Shown piece after piece: positions 19,123-27,273 of a stretch of DNA of 64,000 nucleotides. The position numbers and the translations under genes were made by a program. Numbering within the stretch: the first letter of the stretch is position 1; each line of letters opens with the position of its first letter. The stretch covers positions 1,612,001 through 1,676,000 of the forward strand of contig NZ_AP024630.1 in assembly GCF_019976975.1 (NCBI RefSeq), read 5' to 3'. The notes under the pieces were generated by a model, which saw only the letters and a list, made by a program, of their open reading frames with translations, had not been told where the DNA came from and searched no databases. The stretch is from Arthrobacter sp. NtRootA1 (lineage in GTDB: Bacteria; Actinomycetota; Actinomycetes; Actinomycetales; Micrococcaceae).

Positions 19123-19160
19123 GGAGCGGGTCCGTCGGGTAGCCCCGGCGGACCCGTTCC
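19123..19160 (+). terminator. Strong hairpin between infB and rbfA
   Basis: A 17-bp stem (19123-19139 with 19144-19160, only two G-T pairs) closes a TAGC loop. The following bases are only moderately T-rich (GTTTCTACTTT further on), so it may be a partial terminator or a processing/stability element inside the operon rather than a full stop. Confidence 0.6.
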
Positions 19161-19190
19161 GCACCCGTTTCTACTTTCCAGGAGGAAGCC

Positions 19191-19694
19191 ATGGCCGATC
19201 CGGCACGCGCTGCCAAGTTGGCGCAGCGGATAAAGGTCGTCGTCGCCGAGGCCCTCGGCCGCAGGGTCAAGGACCCGCGCGTCGAGTCCATCACGATCAC
19301 CGACGCCCGCGTCACCAACGACCTTCAGCACGCCACCATCTACTACACCGTCTTTGGTGACGAGATAGCCCACGCCGACGCCGCCAGGGCATTGGAGAAG
19401 GCCAAGGGTGTGCTGCGACAGGAAGTCGGCCGCAACATCACCGTCCGGCTGACTCCCACCCTTGAGTTCGTTGCCGACCAGATTCCGGTCAACGCATCGA
19501 ACCTTGAGGAGTTGCTCCGTGAAGCAAAGCGTCGCGACGCCGAGGTAGCCGCTTTGGCTGCCGGCGCCAAGCACGCAGGCGAGGCTGACCCCTACAAGGG
19601 CGAGGGCTCCGAAGAAATCGACGAAGACGACTTCGACGAAGAAGACATCGACCTCACGGACGATGACGAACTCGACGAAGACGCCAACCGCTAG
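19191..19694 (+). CDS. rbfA: 30S ribosome-binding factor RbfA
   Basis: This 167-residue protein assists 16S rRNA 5'-end maturation. The KH-like core (about 1-110) contains RRVKDPRV, TITDARVTNDLQHATIYY and LRQEVGRNITVRLTPTLEF, all family signatures. It has an unusually acidic C-terminal tail (about 130-167, almost all Asp and Glu), common in actinobacterial homologues. The start ATG 19191 follows CAGGAGG at good spacing. A strong terminator follows 11 bp after the stop, closing the rimP-rbfA operon. Confidence 0.95.
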   Translation: MADPARAAKLAQRIKVVVAEALGRRVKDPRVESITITDARVTNDLQHATIYYTVFGDEIAHADAARALEKAKGVLRQEVGRNITVRLTPTLEFVADQIPVNASNLEELLREAKRRDAEVAALAAGAKHAGEADPYKGEGSEEIDEDDFDEEDIDLTDDDELDEDANR

Positions 19695-19705
19695 AAGTTT
19701 TCTTG

Positions 19706-19743
19706 CAGAAAGGCCGGTTCCTCCTGAGGAACCGGCCTTTCTG
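19706..19743 (+). terminator. Rho-independent-like terminator after rbfA
   Basis: CAGAAAGGCCGGTTCCTC and its exact reverse complement form an 18-bp stem with a CT apex (19706-19723 and 19726-19743). It stops read-through into the deaminase gene. Confidence 0.85.
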
Positions 19744-19757
19744 CCGTCCATGCTCGT

Positions 19758-19763
19758 TAGTAT
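19758..19763 (+). promoter_or_regulatory. -10 hexamer of the deaminase gene (leaderless)
   Basis: TAGTAT is followed by 6 nt and the ATG at 19770, just downstream of the rbfA terminator. Confidence 0.6.
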
Positions 19764-19769
19764 CGGAGC

Positions 19770-20270
19770 ATGTCCGCGCACAATGCACCGCAGCATGATG
19801 AATTCCTGAACCATGATGAATTCCTGAACCGGGCCATCCGGCTTGCTGTCCAGAACGTATCCGACGGCGGTGGGCCGTTTGGCGCTGTTGTCGTCACCCC
19901 GGACGGTAGCGTCCATGAGGGCGTGAACCGGGTAACGCGGGACAACGATCCGACGGCGCATGCCGAAGTGGTGGCAATTCGCCGGGCAGCAGCGGACATG
20001 GGCAACTTCGATCTCAGCGGCTCGGTGCTCTATGCCAGTTGCGAGCCATGCCCCTTGTGCCTCTCGGCAACCCTCTGGGCCAGGATTGGCCGCGTGTATT
20101 TCGCTGCGGACCGGCACGGAGCCGCCAGGGCCGGTTTCGATGATGCAGTGTTCTACGAGTACTTCGCTGGGACCCGGCCTGAGTTGCTTCCCGTAGAACA
20201 TGCGCCGGTAGCCGCCTCCGAGGAGCCCTTTGAAGCCTGGCGCAACAACACCGAACGCACCGACTACTAG
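19770..20270 (+). CDS. Nucleoside/guanine deaminase-like protein (cytidine deaminase fold)
   Basis: This 166-residue zinc deaminase has His64-Ala-Glu66 (AHAEVVAIRRA) and the Cys pair in CEPCPLC (Cys94, Cys97), giving the zinc ligands and proton-shuttle Glu of the CDA superfamily. The tail FDDAVFYEYFAG and the overall layout resemble guanine deaminases such as those of Bacillus more than tRNA adenosine deaminases, but the substrate is inferred. The hexapeptide HDEFLN occurs twice in a row (residues 9-20) because of an 18-bp tandem duplication, which lengthens the N-terminal helix. It has its own promoter and faces an aminotransferase gene convergently. Confidence 0.85.
   Translation: MSAHNAPQHDEFLNHDEFLNRAIRLAVQNVSDGGGPFGAVVVTPDGSVHEGVNRVTRDNDPTAHAEVVAIRRAAADMGNFDLSGSVLYASCEPCPLCLSATLWARIGRVYFAADRHGAARAGFDDAVFYEYFAGTRPELLPVEHAPVAASEEPFEAWRNNTERTDY
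19794..19829 (+). repeat. Perfect 18-bp tandem duplication inside the deaminase gene
   Basis: CATGATGAATTCCTGAAC occurs twice without a gap (19794-19811 and 19812-19829). It is in frame, so the protein gains six residues and stays intact. Confidence 0.95.
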
Positions 20271-20276
20271 CGGCTC

Positions 20277-21431
20277 TTACGCCCGGGCAGGAAGCCGGCT
20301 GACGCCGTCGAGCAGTCCCTGCTGATCGCCGCACAGCGCAATCCGGATCCAATCCTCGCCGATCGACCCAAAGGCAGTGCCCGGCGCGAACGCGACTCCC
20401 GAATCGGCCAGAAAGGCGTGGACCCAGGCCCGGATATCGCCGCCACTGACGTGGGAAACGTCAGCCCACAGGTAGAAGGCCCCCTGCGCGCCAAGGAACG
20501 GAATGCCCTTGCTTTCCAGGACGGCGGAGGCGGCATCGCGGTTGCTCCTATAGTGGTTTCGCGCCTCGCTCACGTAGTCCTGGGGGCCGGTCAACGCGGC
20601 CAAAGCGGCATACTGCGATGGTGAAGCAACGCAGGAAACGATCGCTTCCATGACATTGTTCATTTTCTTTTCCAAGCCCGGCGGGCAGATCAAGGCTCCG
20701 ATCCGGAGGCCGGTGAGTCCGTAGGTCTTGGACAGCGTCAGGGACGTGAAGACGCGCGCCTCACCGGGGATGTCGCTATCGAACCGGGCAGGGCTGACAT
20801 GCGGGACGTCAAAGGTGAAGGCCTCATAGCACTCATCGGAGAGGATCCAGAGATCGTGCCGGACGGCGAGTTCCACAAGCTGCCGGGTTGCGTCCTCGCT
20901 GATGACTGCGCCCAGGGGGTTGGATGGCGAGTTCAGCATGAGGACCCGGGTCTGCGGAGTGATGAGGGCTTCAATGTCCTCGATGTCCGGCTGGAAGTCG
21001 TTATGCGGGTACAGGGGATACGGAACGGGGACTGCGTTCAGGAGTCGGCTGGTTATGGCGAAGGTGGGGTAGCCGGGGTTGGGCAGGAGGATTTCATCCC
21101 CGGGGGAGAGAAGCAGGCTCATGGCGAAGTGCAGGCCTTGTTGGGCTCCGTCCACCACGTAGACGCGTTCGGCACCGATATCCACGTGATGATGCTCACG
21201 GAACCTCTTGGCGAAGGCTTCGCGGAGCGCTGGGATTCCTGCGTTCGGGGTGTAGTTGGTTTCGTCCCGTTCAAGGCATGCAATTCCGGCGTCGAGGACG
21301 TGCCGTGGGAGTGCAAAGCCCGGTTCGCCGATGCTGAGCACGATCGCCCCTGGGATGGTCCATGCGGCCTCGGTGATTTCACGGATCTGGTTCACGGGGA
21401 CGTCGCGGACGTGTGCGGCTAGCTCAGGCAT
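20277..21431 (-). CDS. Pyridoxal-phosphate aminotransferase (class I/II, aspartate aminotransferase-like)
   Basis: 384 residues, fold-type I. The PLP-binding Lys is K235 in SLTLSKTYGLTGLRIG. NSPSNPLG (167-174), DECYEAF (199-205) and YPTF complete the cofactor and substrate pocket. The amino donor is not certain; similar proteins are annotated as aspartate or general aminotransferases. The start is ATG 21431, 7 nt after TAGGAT on the minus strand. Longer frames reach into truB and are not supported. It is divergent from truB with a 34-bp gap holding both promoters. Confidence 0.9.
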   Translation of the reverse strand: MPELAAHVRDVPVNQIREITEAAWTIPGAIVLSIGEPGFALPRHVLDAGIACLERDETNYTPNAGIPALREAFAKRFREHHHVDIGAERVYVVDGAQQGLHFAMSLLLSPGDEILLPNPGYPTFAITSRLLNAVPVPYPLYPHNDFQPDIEDIEALITPQTRVLMLNSPSNPLGAVISEDATRQLVELAVRHDLWILSDECYEAFTFDVPHVSPARFDSDIPGEARVFTSLTLSKTYGLTGLRIGALICPPGLEKKMNNVMEAIVSCVASPSQYAALAALTGPQDYVSEARNHYRSNRDAASAVLESKGIPFLGAQGAFYLWADVSHVSGGDIRAWVHAFLADSGVAFAPGTAFGSIGEDWIRIALCGDQQGLLDGVSRLPARA

Positions 21432-21438
21432 GGGAGCT

Positions 21439-21444
21439 ATCCTA
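21439..21444 (-). promoter_or_regulatory. -10 hexamer of the aminotransferase gene (leaderless)
   Basis: TAGGAT on the minus strand ends 7 nt before ATG 21431. Confidence 0.6.
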
Positions 21445-21452
21445 GCCACCCA

Positions 21453-21458
21453 TATACT
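21453..21458 (+). promoter_or_regulatory. -10 hexamer of truB (leaderless)
   Basis: TATACT, a near-consensus -10, ends 7 nt before GTG 21466. It lies 8 bp from the divergent aminotransferase -10, so the two promoters are back to back. Confidence 0.65.
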
Positions 21459-21465
21459 GGTAAGC

Positions 21466-22398
21466 GTGCTTTCTGGACTGGTAATCGTTGACAAACCGCA
21501 GGGATGGACCAGCCATGATGTGGTTGGCCGGATGCGGCGGCTGGCTGGCACCCGGAAAGTGGGGCATGCGGGCACGCTCGATCCCATGGCTACCGGCGTG
21601 CTGGTACTGGGGATCAACAAAGCCACACGGCTCCTGACCTACATTGTGGGGACGTCCAAGACGTACACGGCTACCATCAGGCTCGGCGAGACCACCATCA
21701 CCGATGACGCCGAAGGCGAAGTCACGGAGGCGCGCAACGCGGCGGACGTCAGTGAGGACGCCATTGCAGCGGGCGTCGCAGCCCTCACCGGTCCCATTCA
21801 GCAGGTACCGAGCAGCGTCAGTGCTATCAAGGTCAACGGTGAACGCTCCTATGCCCGCGTCCGCTCCGGCGAAGAAGTCAAGCTTGCGGCGCGTCCTGTC
21901 ACGATCCACCGCTTCGATATCCACTCCATCACAAGGATCGACGGCGGCCGGGTAGTCGACGTCGAGGTCACCGTTGAGTGTTCTTCCGGCACCTACATCC
22001 GGGCCTTGGCCCGTGACCTTGGCATCGCTTTGGGCGTCGGAGGACATCTCACTGCCTTGCGGCGAACCCAGGTGGGCCCTTACACGATCGAGCAAGCGCG
22101 GACGTTGGAAGAACTCGCCGGGGAACTCGAAGTCCTCGACATGTCCGTTGCCGCACGTTCCCTGATGCCCAACCGGGAATTGAGCGACGAAGAAACCACC
22201 GAGATCTCCTTTGGCAGGCGCATCGCCGCAGGCCCCGGTGCGGGAACGTCCGCTGCTGCCACCGCTGAGAAACCTGCCGCAGCGTTCGCGCCGTCGGGGG
22301 AGCTGGTGGCCCTGCTGGCCGATACCGGGAGTTTCGCGAAGCCTGTACTGGTCTTTGCCCCCGGAACGGGAACCGCCACAGTAGGCGAGGAAAAGTAG
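21466..22398 (+). CDS. truB: tRNA pseudouridine(55) synthase TruB
   Basis: This 310-residue enzyme makes pseudouridine 55 in the T-loop of tRNAs. The catalytic Asp is D39 in KVGHAGTLDPMATGVL, preceded by the conserved VDKPQGWTSHDVV. The segments VPSSVSAIKVNGERSYARVRSGE and CSSGTYIRALARDLG are also family hallmarks. A PUA-like C-terminal region follows, containing an Ala-rich linker. The start GTG 21466 is set by the TATACT hexamer 7 nt upstream; longer frames run antisense through the aminotransferase. It begins a cluster with two small membrane proteins and ribF. Confidence 0.95.
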   Translation: MLSGLVIVDKPQGWTSHDVVGRMRRLAGTRKVGHAGTLDPMATGVLVLGINKATRLLTYIVGTSKTYTATIRLGETTITDDAEGEVTEARNAADVSEDAIAAGVAALTGPIQQVPSSVSAIKVNGERSYARVRSGEEVKLAARPVTIHRFDIHSITRIDGGRVVDVEVTVECSSGTYIRALARDLGIALGVGGHLTALRRTQVGPYTIEQARTLEELAGELEVLDMSVAARSLMPNRELSDEETTEISFGRRIAAGPGAGTSAAATAEKPAAAFAPSGELVALLADTGSFAKPVLVFAPGTGTATVGEEK

Positions 22399-22400
22399 GC

Positions 22401-22754
22401 ATGGACGGCTATTTCTACTCGATCCTTATTGTTGGTTTGGTCTCCACGATCGCGTGTGTCGTGGCAGGTTTGATGAAGAAAGCGCCAAACGACGTCACAA
22501 TCTTCTCCGTGCTGGCTGTAGAGCTGGCCCTGCTGGTCTACCTGGTTGGCTCGATTGTCAGGGTCGCCCTGGGTGAACGGATGGCCGGTGAAGCCTGGGA
22601 GTTCTGGGGATACCTGATCACGGCGTTGATGATTCCGCTGGGGGCCGTGTACTGGGCCATCCTTGAACGGACCCGTTGGAGCAACTTCGTCCTGGCGGCG
22701 GTGGGCGTCACAGCGCTCGTCATGGCCGCCCGCATGAATCAGATCTGGTACTGA
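22401..22754 (+). CDS. Small integral membrane protein, function unknown
   Basis: 117 residues with four predicted helices (about 5-25, 33-55, 68-88 and 92-110), separated by short polar loops. It resembles conserved hypothetical proteins found beside truB and ribF in Arthrobacter-type genomes; I do not recognise a named domain. It starts 2 bp after the truB stop, so it is very likely co-translated with truB. The next gene, another small four-helix protein, follows after 20 bp, suggesting the two work as a pair. Confidence 0.75.
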   Translation: MDGYFYSILIVGLVSTIACVVAGLMKKAPNDVTIFSVLAVELALLVYLVGSIVRVALGERMAGEAWEFWGYLITALMIPLGAVYWAILERTRWSNFVLAAVGVTALVMAARMNQIWY

Positions 22755-22774
22755 CCTTGAAGGAAAAACGACAC

Positions 22775-23230
22775 ATGACTGGAACCGAGACTGAGGCAAA
22801 TGCCGGCCGGACACCCCAAAAGGACACGCGGAACACCGGCCCGGGACGCTTGCTGATCGCGGTTTATGCCGTCTTCGCACTCTCGGCCACTGCCCGCGCC
22901 GGCTATCAGATTGCCACCAAGTTTGCCGAAGCTCCGCTGGCGCATATCCTCTCCGCGTTCGCCGCCGTCGTCTATGTCGTAGCGACCATCTCACTGGCAA
23001 AACCGGGCCGAACGTGGTTCAAAGTGTCGTTGGCCGCGGTTCTCGTGGAACTCCTCGGCGTGCTGGTGGTTGGAGCCATAAGCCTGTTCGATCCGGTGGC
23101 CTTCCCGCATGACACTGTGTGGTCGCTGTTTGGGCGCGGTTATGGTTTCGTCCCGCTCGTGCTGCCCATCCTTGGACTCCTGTGGTTGAACAAGAGGCGG
23201 CCGTCCAAGGCGAACAGCCACAGCGGGTAA
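22775..23230 (+). CDS. Small integral membrane protein, function unknown
   Basis: 151 residues. A polar N-terminus of about 25 residues is followed by four helices (about 27-45, 55-73, 83-103 and 119-140) and a basic C-terminal tail (NKRRPSKANSHSG). The start ATG 22775 is supported by GAAGGA at good spacing; a longer frame from 22676 overlaps the previous gene and lacks protein character. No family recognised. It sits between truB and ribF in a same-direction cluster. Confidence 0.75.
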   Translation: MTGTETEANAGRTPQKDTRNTGPGRLLIAVYAVFALSATARAGYQIATKFAEAPLAHILSAFAAVVYVVATISLAKPGRTWFKVSLAAVLVELLGVLVVGAISLFDPVAFPHDTVWSLFGRGYGFVPLVLPILGLLWLNKRRPSKANSHSG

Positions 23231-23233
23231 CCT

Positions 23234-23239
23234 TAGAAT
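23234..23239 (+). promoter_or_regulatory. Possible ribF promoter
   Basis: TAGAAT lies 58 bp before the ribF start, in the short gap after the membrane-protein gene. The -35 is weak, so ribF may also be read from truB. Confidence 0.4.
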
Positions 23240-23297
23240 GTTCCGGCGCCGGGAGGTTGCCGGGCGGAACGAATATCTGCAGTAAAAGGCGAGGTTG

Positions 23298-24281
23298 ATG
23301 GTCCACATCTGGAACGATCCCACCGAAGTCCCCGGGGACTTCGGACCAACAGTCGTTACCATCGGGAACTTTGACGGCGTCCATCGTGGCCACCAGCATG
23401 TTCTCGCGCAACTGACAAACACCGCCAAACGGCACCATATCCCTTCAGTGGCCGTGACGTTTGATCCCCACCCGGCCCAGGTCCACCGCCCGGAATCCGC
23501 CCCGGAGCTGATCATGGGTCTCCAGGACAAACTGGACGCCCTCGGCGAAACGGGCGTGGACGCTGTCCTGGTCATGAAGTACACGCTGGACCTTGCCTCC
23601 ATGACACCCATCGAGTTTGTCCGCCAAATCCTCCTCGATGCCCTTCATGCCGAGCACGTTGTGGTGGGCCACGACCTCCGTTTCGGCGCAGGGAATGTGG
23701 GTGACGTCGTCACCATGCAGGAACTCGGCGAGCAGTTGGGCTTTGGCGTCCAGGTGGTCAATGAGTATGGCGCAGGTGGCTTCCCGGTCCACGACGACGG
23801 CGATTCCGACCGCCGTTGCTCCTCCACCTGGGTGCGGGAAGCCTTGTCCGAAGGCGACGTCGTAACGGCTGCCGCCGTTCTGGGACGCCCCCACCGCATG
23901 CGCGGCGAGGTAGTTCATGGAGCTGCCCGCGGGAGGAACCTCGGTTTCCCCACCGCGAACCTTTCGCATGATTCCACAGGGTACGTACCAGCGGACGGTA
24001 TCTATGCAGGCTGGTTGATAGACCAGTCCGGAACGCGGTGGCCCGCTGCAATTTCCGTCGGCTCCAACCCCACGTTTGACGGTGTGAGCCGTCAAGTGGA
24101 GGCCCACGTTATTGACCGTCCCGAGGAGAATGTGGAGGACTTTGACCTCTACGGCCAGACTGTTGCGGTCGAATTTACCCAGCGCCTCCGCGGCATGGTG
24201 GCATATCGCGGGCCCGAGGCCCTGGTGGAGCAGATGTGCCTGGATGTAGCCCAGGCACACGAGCTGCTGACCCAGCGCTAG
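23298..24281 (+). CDS. ribF: Bifunctional riboflavin kinase / FAD synthetase
   Basis: This 327-residue cytoplasmic enzyme phosphorylates riboflavin to FMN and adenylylates FMN to FAD. The N-terminal nucleotidyltransferase domain has GNFDGVHRGHQ (the HxGH-type site), FDPHPAQV and the STWVREAL block. The C-terminal riboflavin kinase domain has GRNLGFPTANL and GIYAGW. The start is ATG 23298 with AGGCGAGG upstream. An adjacent TTG codon at 23295 is possible but would crowd the ribosome-binding site. Position next to truB and rpsO is the normal bacterial arrangement. Confidence 0.95.
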   Translation: MVHIWNDPTEVPGDFGPTVVTIGNFDGVHRGHQHVLAQLTNTAKRHHIPSVAVTFDPHPAQVHRPESAPELIMGLQDKLDALGETGVDAVLVMKYTLDLASMTPIEFVRQILLDALHAEHVVVGHDLRFGAGNVGDVVTMQELGEQLGFGVQVVNEYGAGGFPVHDDGDSDRRCSSTWVREALSEGDVVTAAAVLGRPHRMRGEVVHGAARGRNLGFPTANLSHDSTGYVPADGIYAGWLIDQSGTRWPAAISVGSNPTFDGVSRQVEAHVIDRPEENVEDFDLYGQTVAVEFTQRLRGMVAYRGPEALVEQMCLDVAQAHELLTQR

Positions 24282-24288
24282 CGGTATT

Positions 24289-24318
24289 TCGACAACAATG
24301 CTGACCTGCCGGTAAACT
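24289..24318 (+). promoter_or_regulatory. Promoter of rpsO
   Basis: -35 TCGACA (24289-24294), an 18-bp spacer and -10 TAAACT (24313-24318). It predicts a leader of about 115 nt before the rpsO GTG. In many bacteria such leaders bind S15 for autoregulation; a GTCC/GGAC stem-loop around 24340-24355 is the only structure I can point to here. Confidence 0.55.
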
Positions 24319-24439
24319 GTTACTGGATCCGGCTGCAGTCCGTGGCGGCTGGACCTGTTTTTGTGTGCGGAGACGCATCGGAAGCAACCCGTCAGCGAGG
24401 CGCTGCATCGGGAGGCACGGCACAACTCTAGGAGTTCAC

Positions 24440-24709
24440 GTGGCACTTGACGCCGCTGTAAAGCAGTCCATCATCAAGGAATACGCAACCTCTGAAGGCG
24501 ACACCGGTTCGCCCGAGGTCCAGGTTGCAGTCCTGACCCAGCGGATCAAGGATCTGACTGAGCACATGAAGGAGCACAAGCACGACTTCCACACCCAGCG
24601 CGGTCTGCTGGCCATGGTTGGTCGTCGCAAGCGCATGCTTTCCTACCTGAAGAACACTGACATCGCCCGCTACCGTTCGCTTATCGAGCGCCTCGGCCTG
24701 CGCCGCTAG
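24440..24709 (+). CDS. rpsO: 30S ribosomal protein S15
   Basis: 89 residues, the exact family length. S15 binds the central domain of 16S rRNA and nucleates platform assembly. Conserved blocks [35 protein letters not shown] and the end [12 protein letters not shown] are all present. The start is GTG 24440 with AGGAG 5 nt upstream. The gene is followed by a terminator-like hairpin before pnp, the classical rpsO-pnp arrangement. Confidence 0.98.
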   Translation: MALDAAVKQSIIKEYATSEGDTGSPEVQVAVLTQRIKDLTEHMKEHKHDFHTQRGLLAMVGRRKRMLSYLKNTDIARYRSLIERLGLRR

Positions 24710-24721
24710 TCTGCCTTTGGG

Positions 24722-24752
24722 GGCGGCCCGGTCCCTCGCGGAACGGGCCGCC
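24722..24752 (+). terminator. Hairpin between rpsO and pnp
   Basis: Arms GGCGGCCCGGTCC and GGAACGGGCCGCC pair over 13 bp with one mismatch around a CTCGC loop, followed by TTCTTC. It probably terminates much of the rpsO transcript. Confidence 0.75.
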
Positions 24753-24818
24753 TTCTTCAAAAACAACTAAAAAAGGAATCAACCGCATCGCGCATTCGCG
24801 GTCCTCGGTAGTGATTCC

Positions 24819-24901
24819 CGGGAAGAAATCGGCGACGATTTGCCCGTGGATCTCGATCGATGACCGGGTGTCGTACAGGCCAGGAATAAAGAAGAGGCCT
24901 G
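24819..24901 (+). other. Structured pnp leader (two stem-loops)
   Basis: The 196 bases between the rpsO hairpin and pnp hold no gene. One stem is CGGG/CCCG plus AAATCG/CGATTT capped by a GCGA tetraloop (24819-24846). A second is CAGGCC/GGCCTG with a 14-nt loop (24876-24901), ending 47 nt before the pnp start. Leader hairpins control pnp in E. coli through RNase III and PNPase itself; the same idea is only an inference here. Confidence 0.45.
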
Positions 24902-24948
24902 GGTTGATGCGGCGGACTTCCGCTAAATCAGAAACGGAGGTGACTCTC

Positions 24949-27198
24949 ATGGAGGGTCCCGAAATCCAGTTCTCCGAAGCGATTATTGACAACGGCCGTT
25001 TTGGCAAGCGTGTCATCCGCTTTGAAACCGGCCGCCTTGCCAAGCAGGCTGCCGGCGCTTCGATGGTCTACATCGACGAAGACACCGCACTTCTCTCGGC
25101 AACTACCGCAGGCAAGCAGCCGCGCGAAGGCTTCGACTTCTTCCCGTTGACGGTTGACGTCGAAGAGCGCATGTACGCTGCCGGACGTATCCCGGGTTCG
25201 TTCTTCCGCCGTGAAGGCCGCCCGTCCACGGAAGCCATCCTGGCTTGCCGCCTCATGGACCGCCCGCTGCGCCCGGCCTTCGTGAAGGGCCTGCGCAACG
25301 AGGTCCAGATCGTCGTCACCGTCCTGGCGATCAACCCGGACGAGCTCTACGACGTCGTAGCCATCAACGCGTCTTCCATGTCCACGCAGCTCTCCGGCCT
25401 CCCGTTCTCCGGCCCGATCGGTGGCGTCCGCGTTGCCCTCATCGCCGACGAACAGGGTTCGCAGTGGGTTGCCTTCCCCAAGCACTCGCAGCTTGAGAAC
25501 GCCGTGTTCAACATGGTTGTTGCCGGCCGCATTGCCGGGGACGACGTCGCCATCATGATGGTTGAAGCCGAAGCAACGGACAACTCCTGGAACCTCATCA
25601 AGGAACAGGGTGCAACTGCTCCCACCGAAGAAGTTGTTTCCGAGGGCCTCGAAGCCGCAAAGCCGTTCATCAAGGCTCTTTGCGAAGCCCAGGCCGATCT
25701 TGCGGCCCGCGCAGCAAAGCCGACCGTCGAGTTCCCGGTCTTCCTGGACTACCAGGATGACGTCTACGCAGCTGTGGAAGCCGCTGCTGCCGACAAGCTG
25801 GCTGCAGTCTTCCAGATCGCCGACAAGCAGGAGCGCGACAACGCTTCCGACGAGCTCAAGGACGAAGTCCTGGGTGCACTCGCCGGCAACTTCGAAGGCC
25901 GTGAAAAGGAGCTGTCCGCAGCTTTCCGCTCGGTCACCAAGCACGTTGTCCGCCAGCGCATCCTCAAGGACCAGGTCCGCATCGACGGCCGTGGACTCAC
26001 GGACATCCGCCAGCTGACCGCCGAGGTAGAGGTTCTGCCCCGCGTTCACGGTTCTGCGATCTTCGAACGTGGCGAAACCCAGATCATGGGTGTCACCACG
26101 CTGAACATGCTCAAGATGGAACAGCAGATCGACTCGTTGTCGCCGGTAACGCGCAAGCGCTACATGCACAACTACAACTTCCCGCCGTACTCCACCGGTG
26201 AGACCGGCCGCGTCGGTTCCCCGAAGCGCCGCGAAATCGGTCACGGCGCCCTCGCAGAGCGCGCCCTCGTGCCGGTTCTGCCTTCCCGCGAGGAATTCCC
26301 GTACGCCATCCGCCAGGTATCCGAAGCCCTCGGTTCCAACGGTTCGACGTCCATGGGTTCGGTATGTGCTTCGACGCTCTCCATGCTCAACGCAGGTGTC
26401 CCGCTGAAGGCAGCTGTTGCCGGTATCGCGATGGGCCTGGTTTCCGACCAGGTTGATGGCCAGACCCGCTACGCAGCCCTGACCGACATCCTCGGCGCCG
26501 AAGACGCATTCGGCGACATGGACTTCAAGGTTGCCGGTACGTCCGAGTTCGTCACGGCCATCCAGCTGGACACCAAGCTCGACGGCATCCCCGCTTCCGT
26601 GCTGGCCGCAGCGCTGAAGCAGGCCCGCGAAGCCCGTCTCCACATCCTCGAGGTCATCAACGCAGCGATCGACACCCCGGACGAGCTCTCCGAGTTCGCC
26701 CCCCGCGTCATCGCCGTCAAGATCCCCGTAGACAAGATCGGCGAGGTCATCGGCCCCAAGGGCAAGATGATCAACCAGATCCAGGAAGACACTGGCGCGG
26801 ACATCTCCATCGAAGATGACGGCACGGTCTACATTGGCGCCACCAACGGTCCGTCTGCTGACGCAGCACGTTCCGCCATCAACGCCATCGCCAACCCGCA
26901 GGTACCGGAAATCGGTGAGCGCTACCTGGGCACGGTCGTCAAGACCACCACCTTCGGCGCTTTCGTTTCCCTTACCCCGGGCAAGGACGGCCTGCTGCAC
27001 ATCTCCGAGCTCCGCAAGCTTGCCAACGGCAAGCGCGTGGACAACGTTGATGACGTCGTCTCGGTTGGCCAGAAGGTCCAGGTCGAGATCACCAAGATCG
27101 ACGACCGCGGAAAGCTTTCCCTCTCCCCGGTGGTTGCCGAGGAAGAAGGCGCAGCCTCCGAGGAAGCTGCGGAAGAAGCCGAAGTTTCCGCAGAGTAG
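24949..27198 (+). CDS. pnp: Polyribonucleotide nucleotidyltransferase (PNPase)
   Basis: This 749-residue enzyme degrades RNA phosphorolytically from the 3' end and, in actinobacteria, may also add tails (GpsI). Two RNase PH-like domains flank a helical linker. The second holds the active-site region [23 protein letters not shown] and [18 protein letters not shown] domain ([18 protein letters not shown]) and an S1 domain ([28 protein letters not shown]) follow. The C-terminus is acidic. The start ATG 24949 has CGGAGG upstream; the longer frame from 24811 covers the structured leader. Confidence 0.97.
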   Translation: MEGPEIQFSEAIIDNGRFGKRVIRFETGRLAKQAAGASMVYIDEDTALLSATTAGKQPREGFDFFPLTVDVEERMYAAGRIPGSFFRREGRPSTEAILACRLMDRPLRPAFVKGLRNEVQIVVTVLAINPDELYDVVAINASSMSTQLSGLPFSGPIGGVRVALIADEQGSQWVAFPKHSQLENAVFNMVVAGRIAGDDVAIMMVEAEATDNSWNLIKEQGATAPTEEVVSEGLEAAKPFIKALCEAQADLAARAAKPTVEFPVFLDYQDDVYAAVEAAAADKLAAVFQIADKQERDNASDELKDEVLGALAGNFEGREKELSAAFRSVTKHVVRQRILKDQVRIDGRGLTDIRQLTAEVEVLPRVHGSAIFERGETQIMGVTTLNMLKMEQQIDSLSPVTRKRYMHNYNFPPYSTGETGRVGSPKRREIGHGALAERALVPVLPSREEFPYAIRQVSEALGSNGSTSMGSVCASTLSMLNAGVPLKAAVAGIAMGLVSDQVDGQTRYAALTDILGAEDAFGDMDFKVAGTSEFVTAIQLDTKLDGIPASVLAAALKQAREARLHILEVINAAIDTPDELSEFAPRVIAVKIPVDKIGEVIGPKGKMINQIQEDTGADISIEDDGTVYIGATNGPSADAARSAINAIANPQVPEIGERYLGTVVKTTTFGAFVSLTPGKDGLLHISELRKLANGKRVDNVDDVVSVGQKVQVEITKIDDRGKLSLSPVVAEEEGAASEEAAEEAEVSAE

Positions 27199-27215
27199 TC
27201 TGTAAGCAGTACCCG

Positions 27216-27251
27216 GAGGGGCCGGTGGGCTGAAAGGTCCACGGGCCCCTC
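27216..27251 (+). terminator. Hairpin between pnp and the M16 peptidase gene
   Basis: GAGGGGCCGGTGG and CCACGGGCCCCTC pair over 13 positions with one mismatch. It lies 22 bp before the next start codon, so it could be a partial terminator or an mRNA end-protecting element. Confidence 0.6.
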
Positions 27252-27273
27252 TGGCTTTACCCGAAAGGTCTTA

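Noticed and set aside
16165..19164. A 999-codon open frame antisense to infB
   Set aside because: It mirrors infB in the opposite phase. High third-position G+C removes stops on the other strand, and its composition (Gly/Thr/Ala runs) is that of a shadow frame.
24681..25043. Leftward 120-codon frame across the rpsO-pnp gap
   Set aside because: The middle looks protein-like, but the frame runs antisense into pnp and into the rpsO hairpin and has no start signals.
24928..27000. A 690-codon open frame antisense to pnp
   Set aside because: Same effect of codon bias in a highly expressed gene; no family motifs and no promoter or ribosome-binding site.
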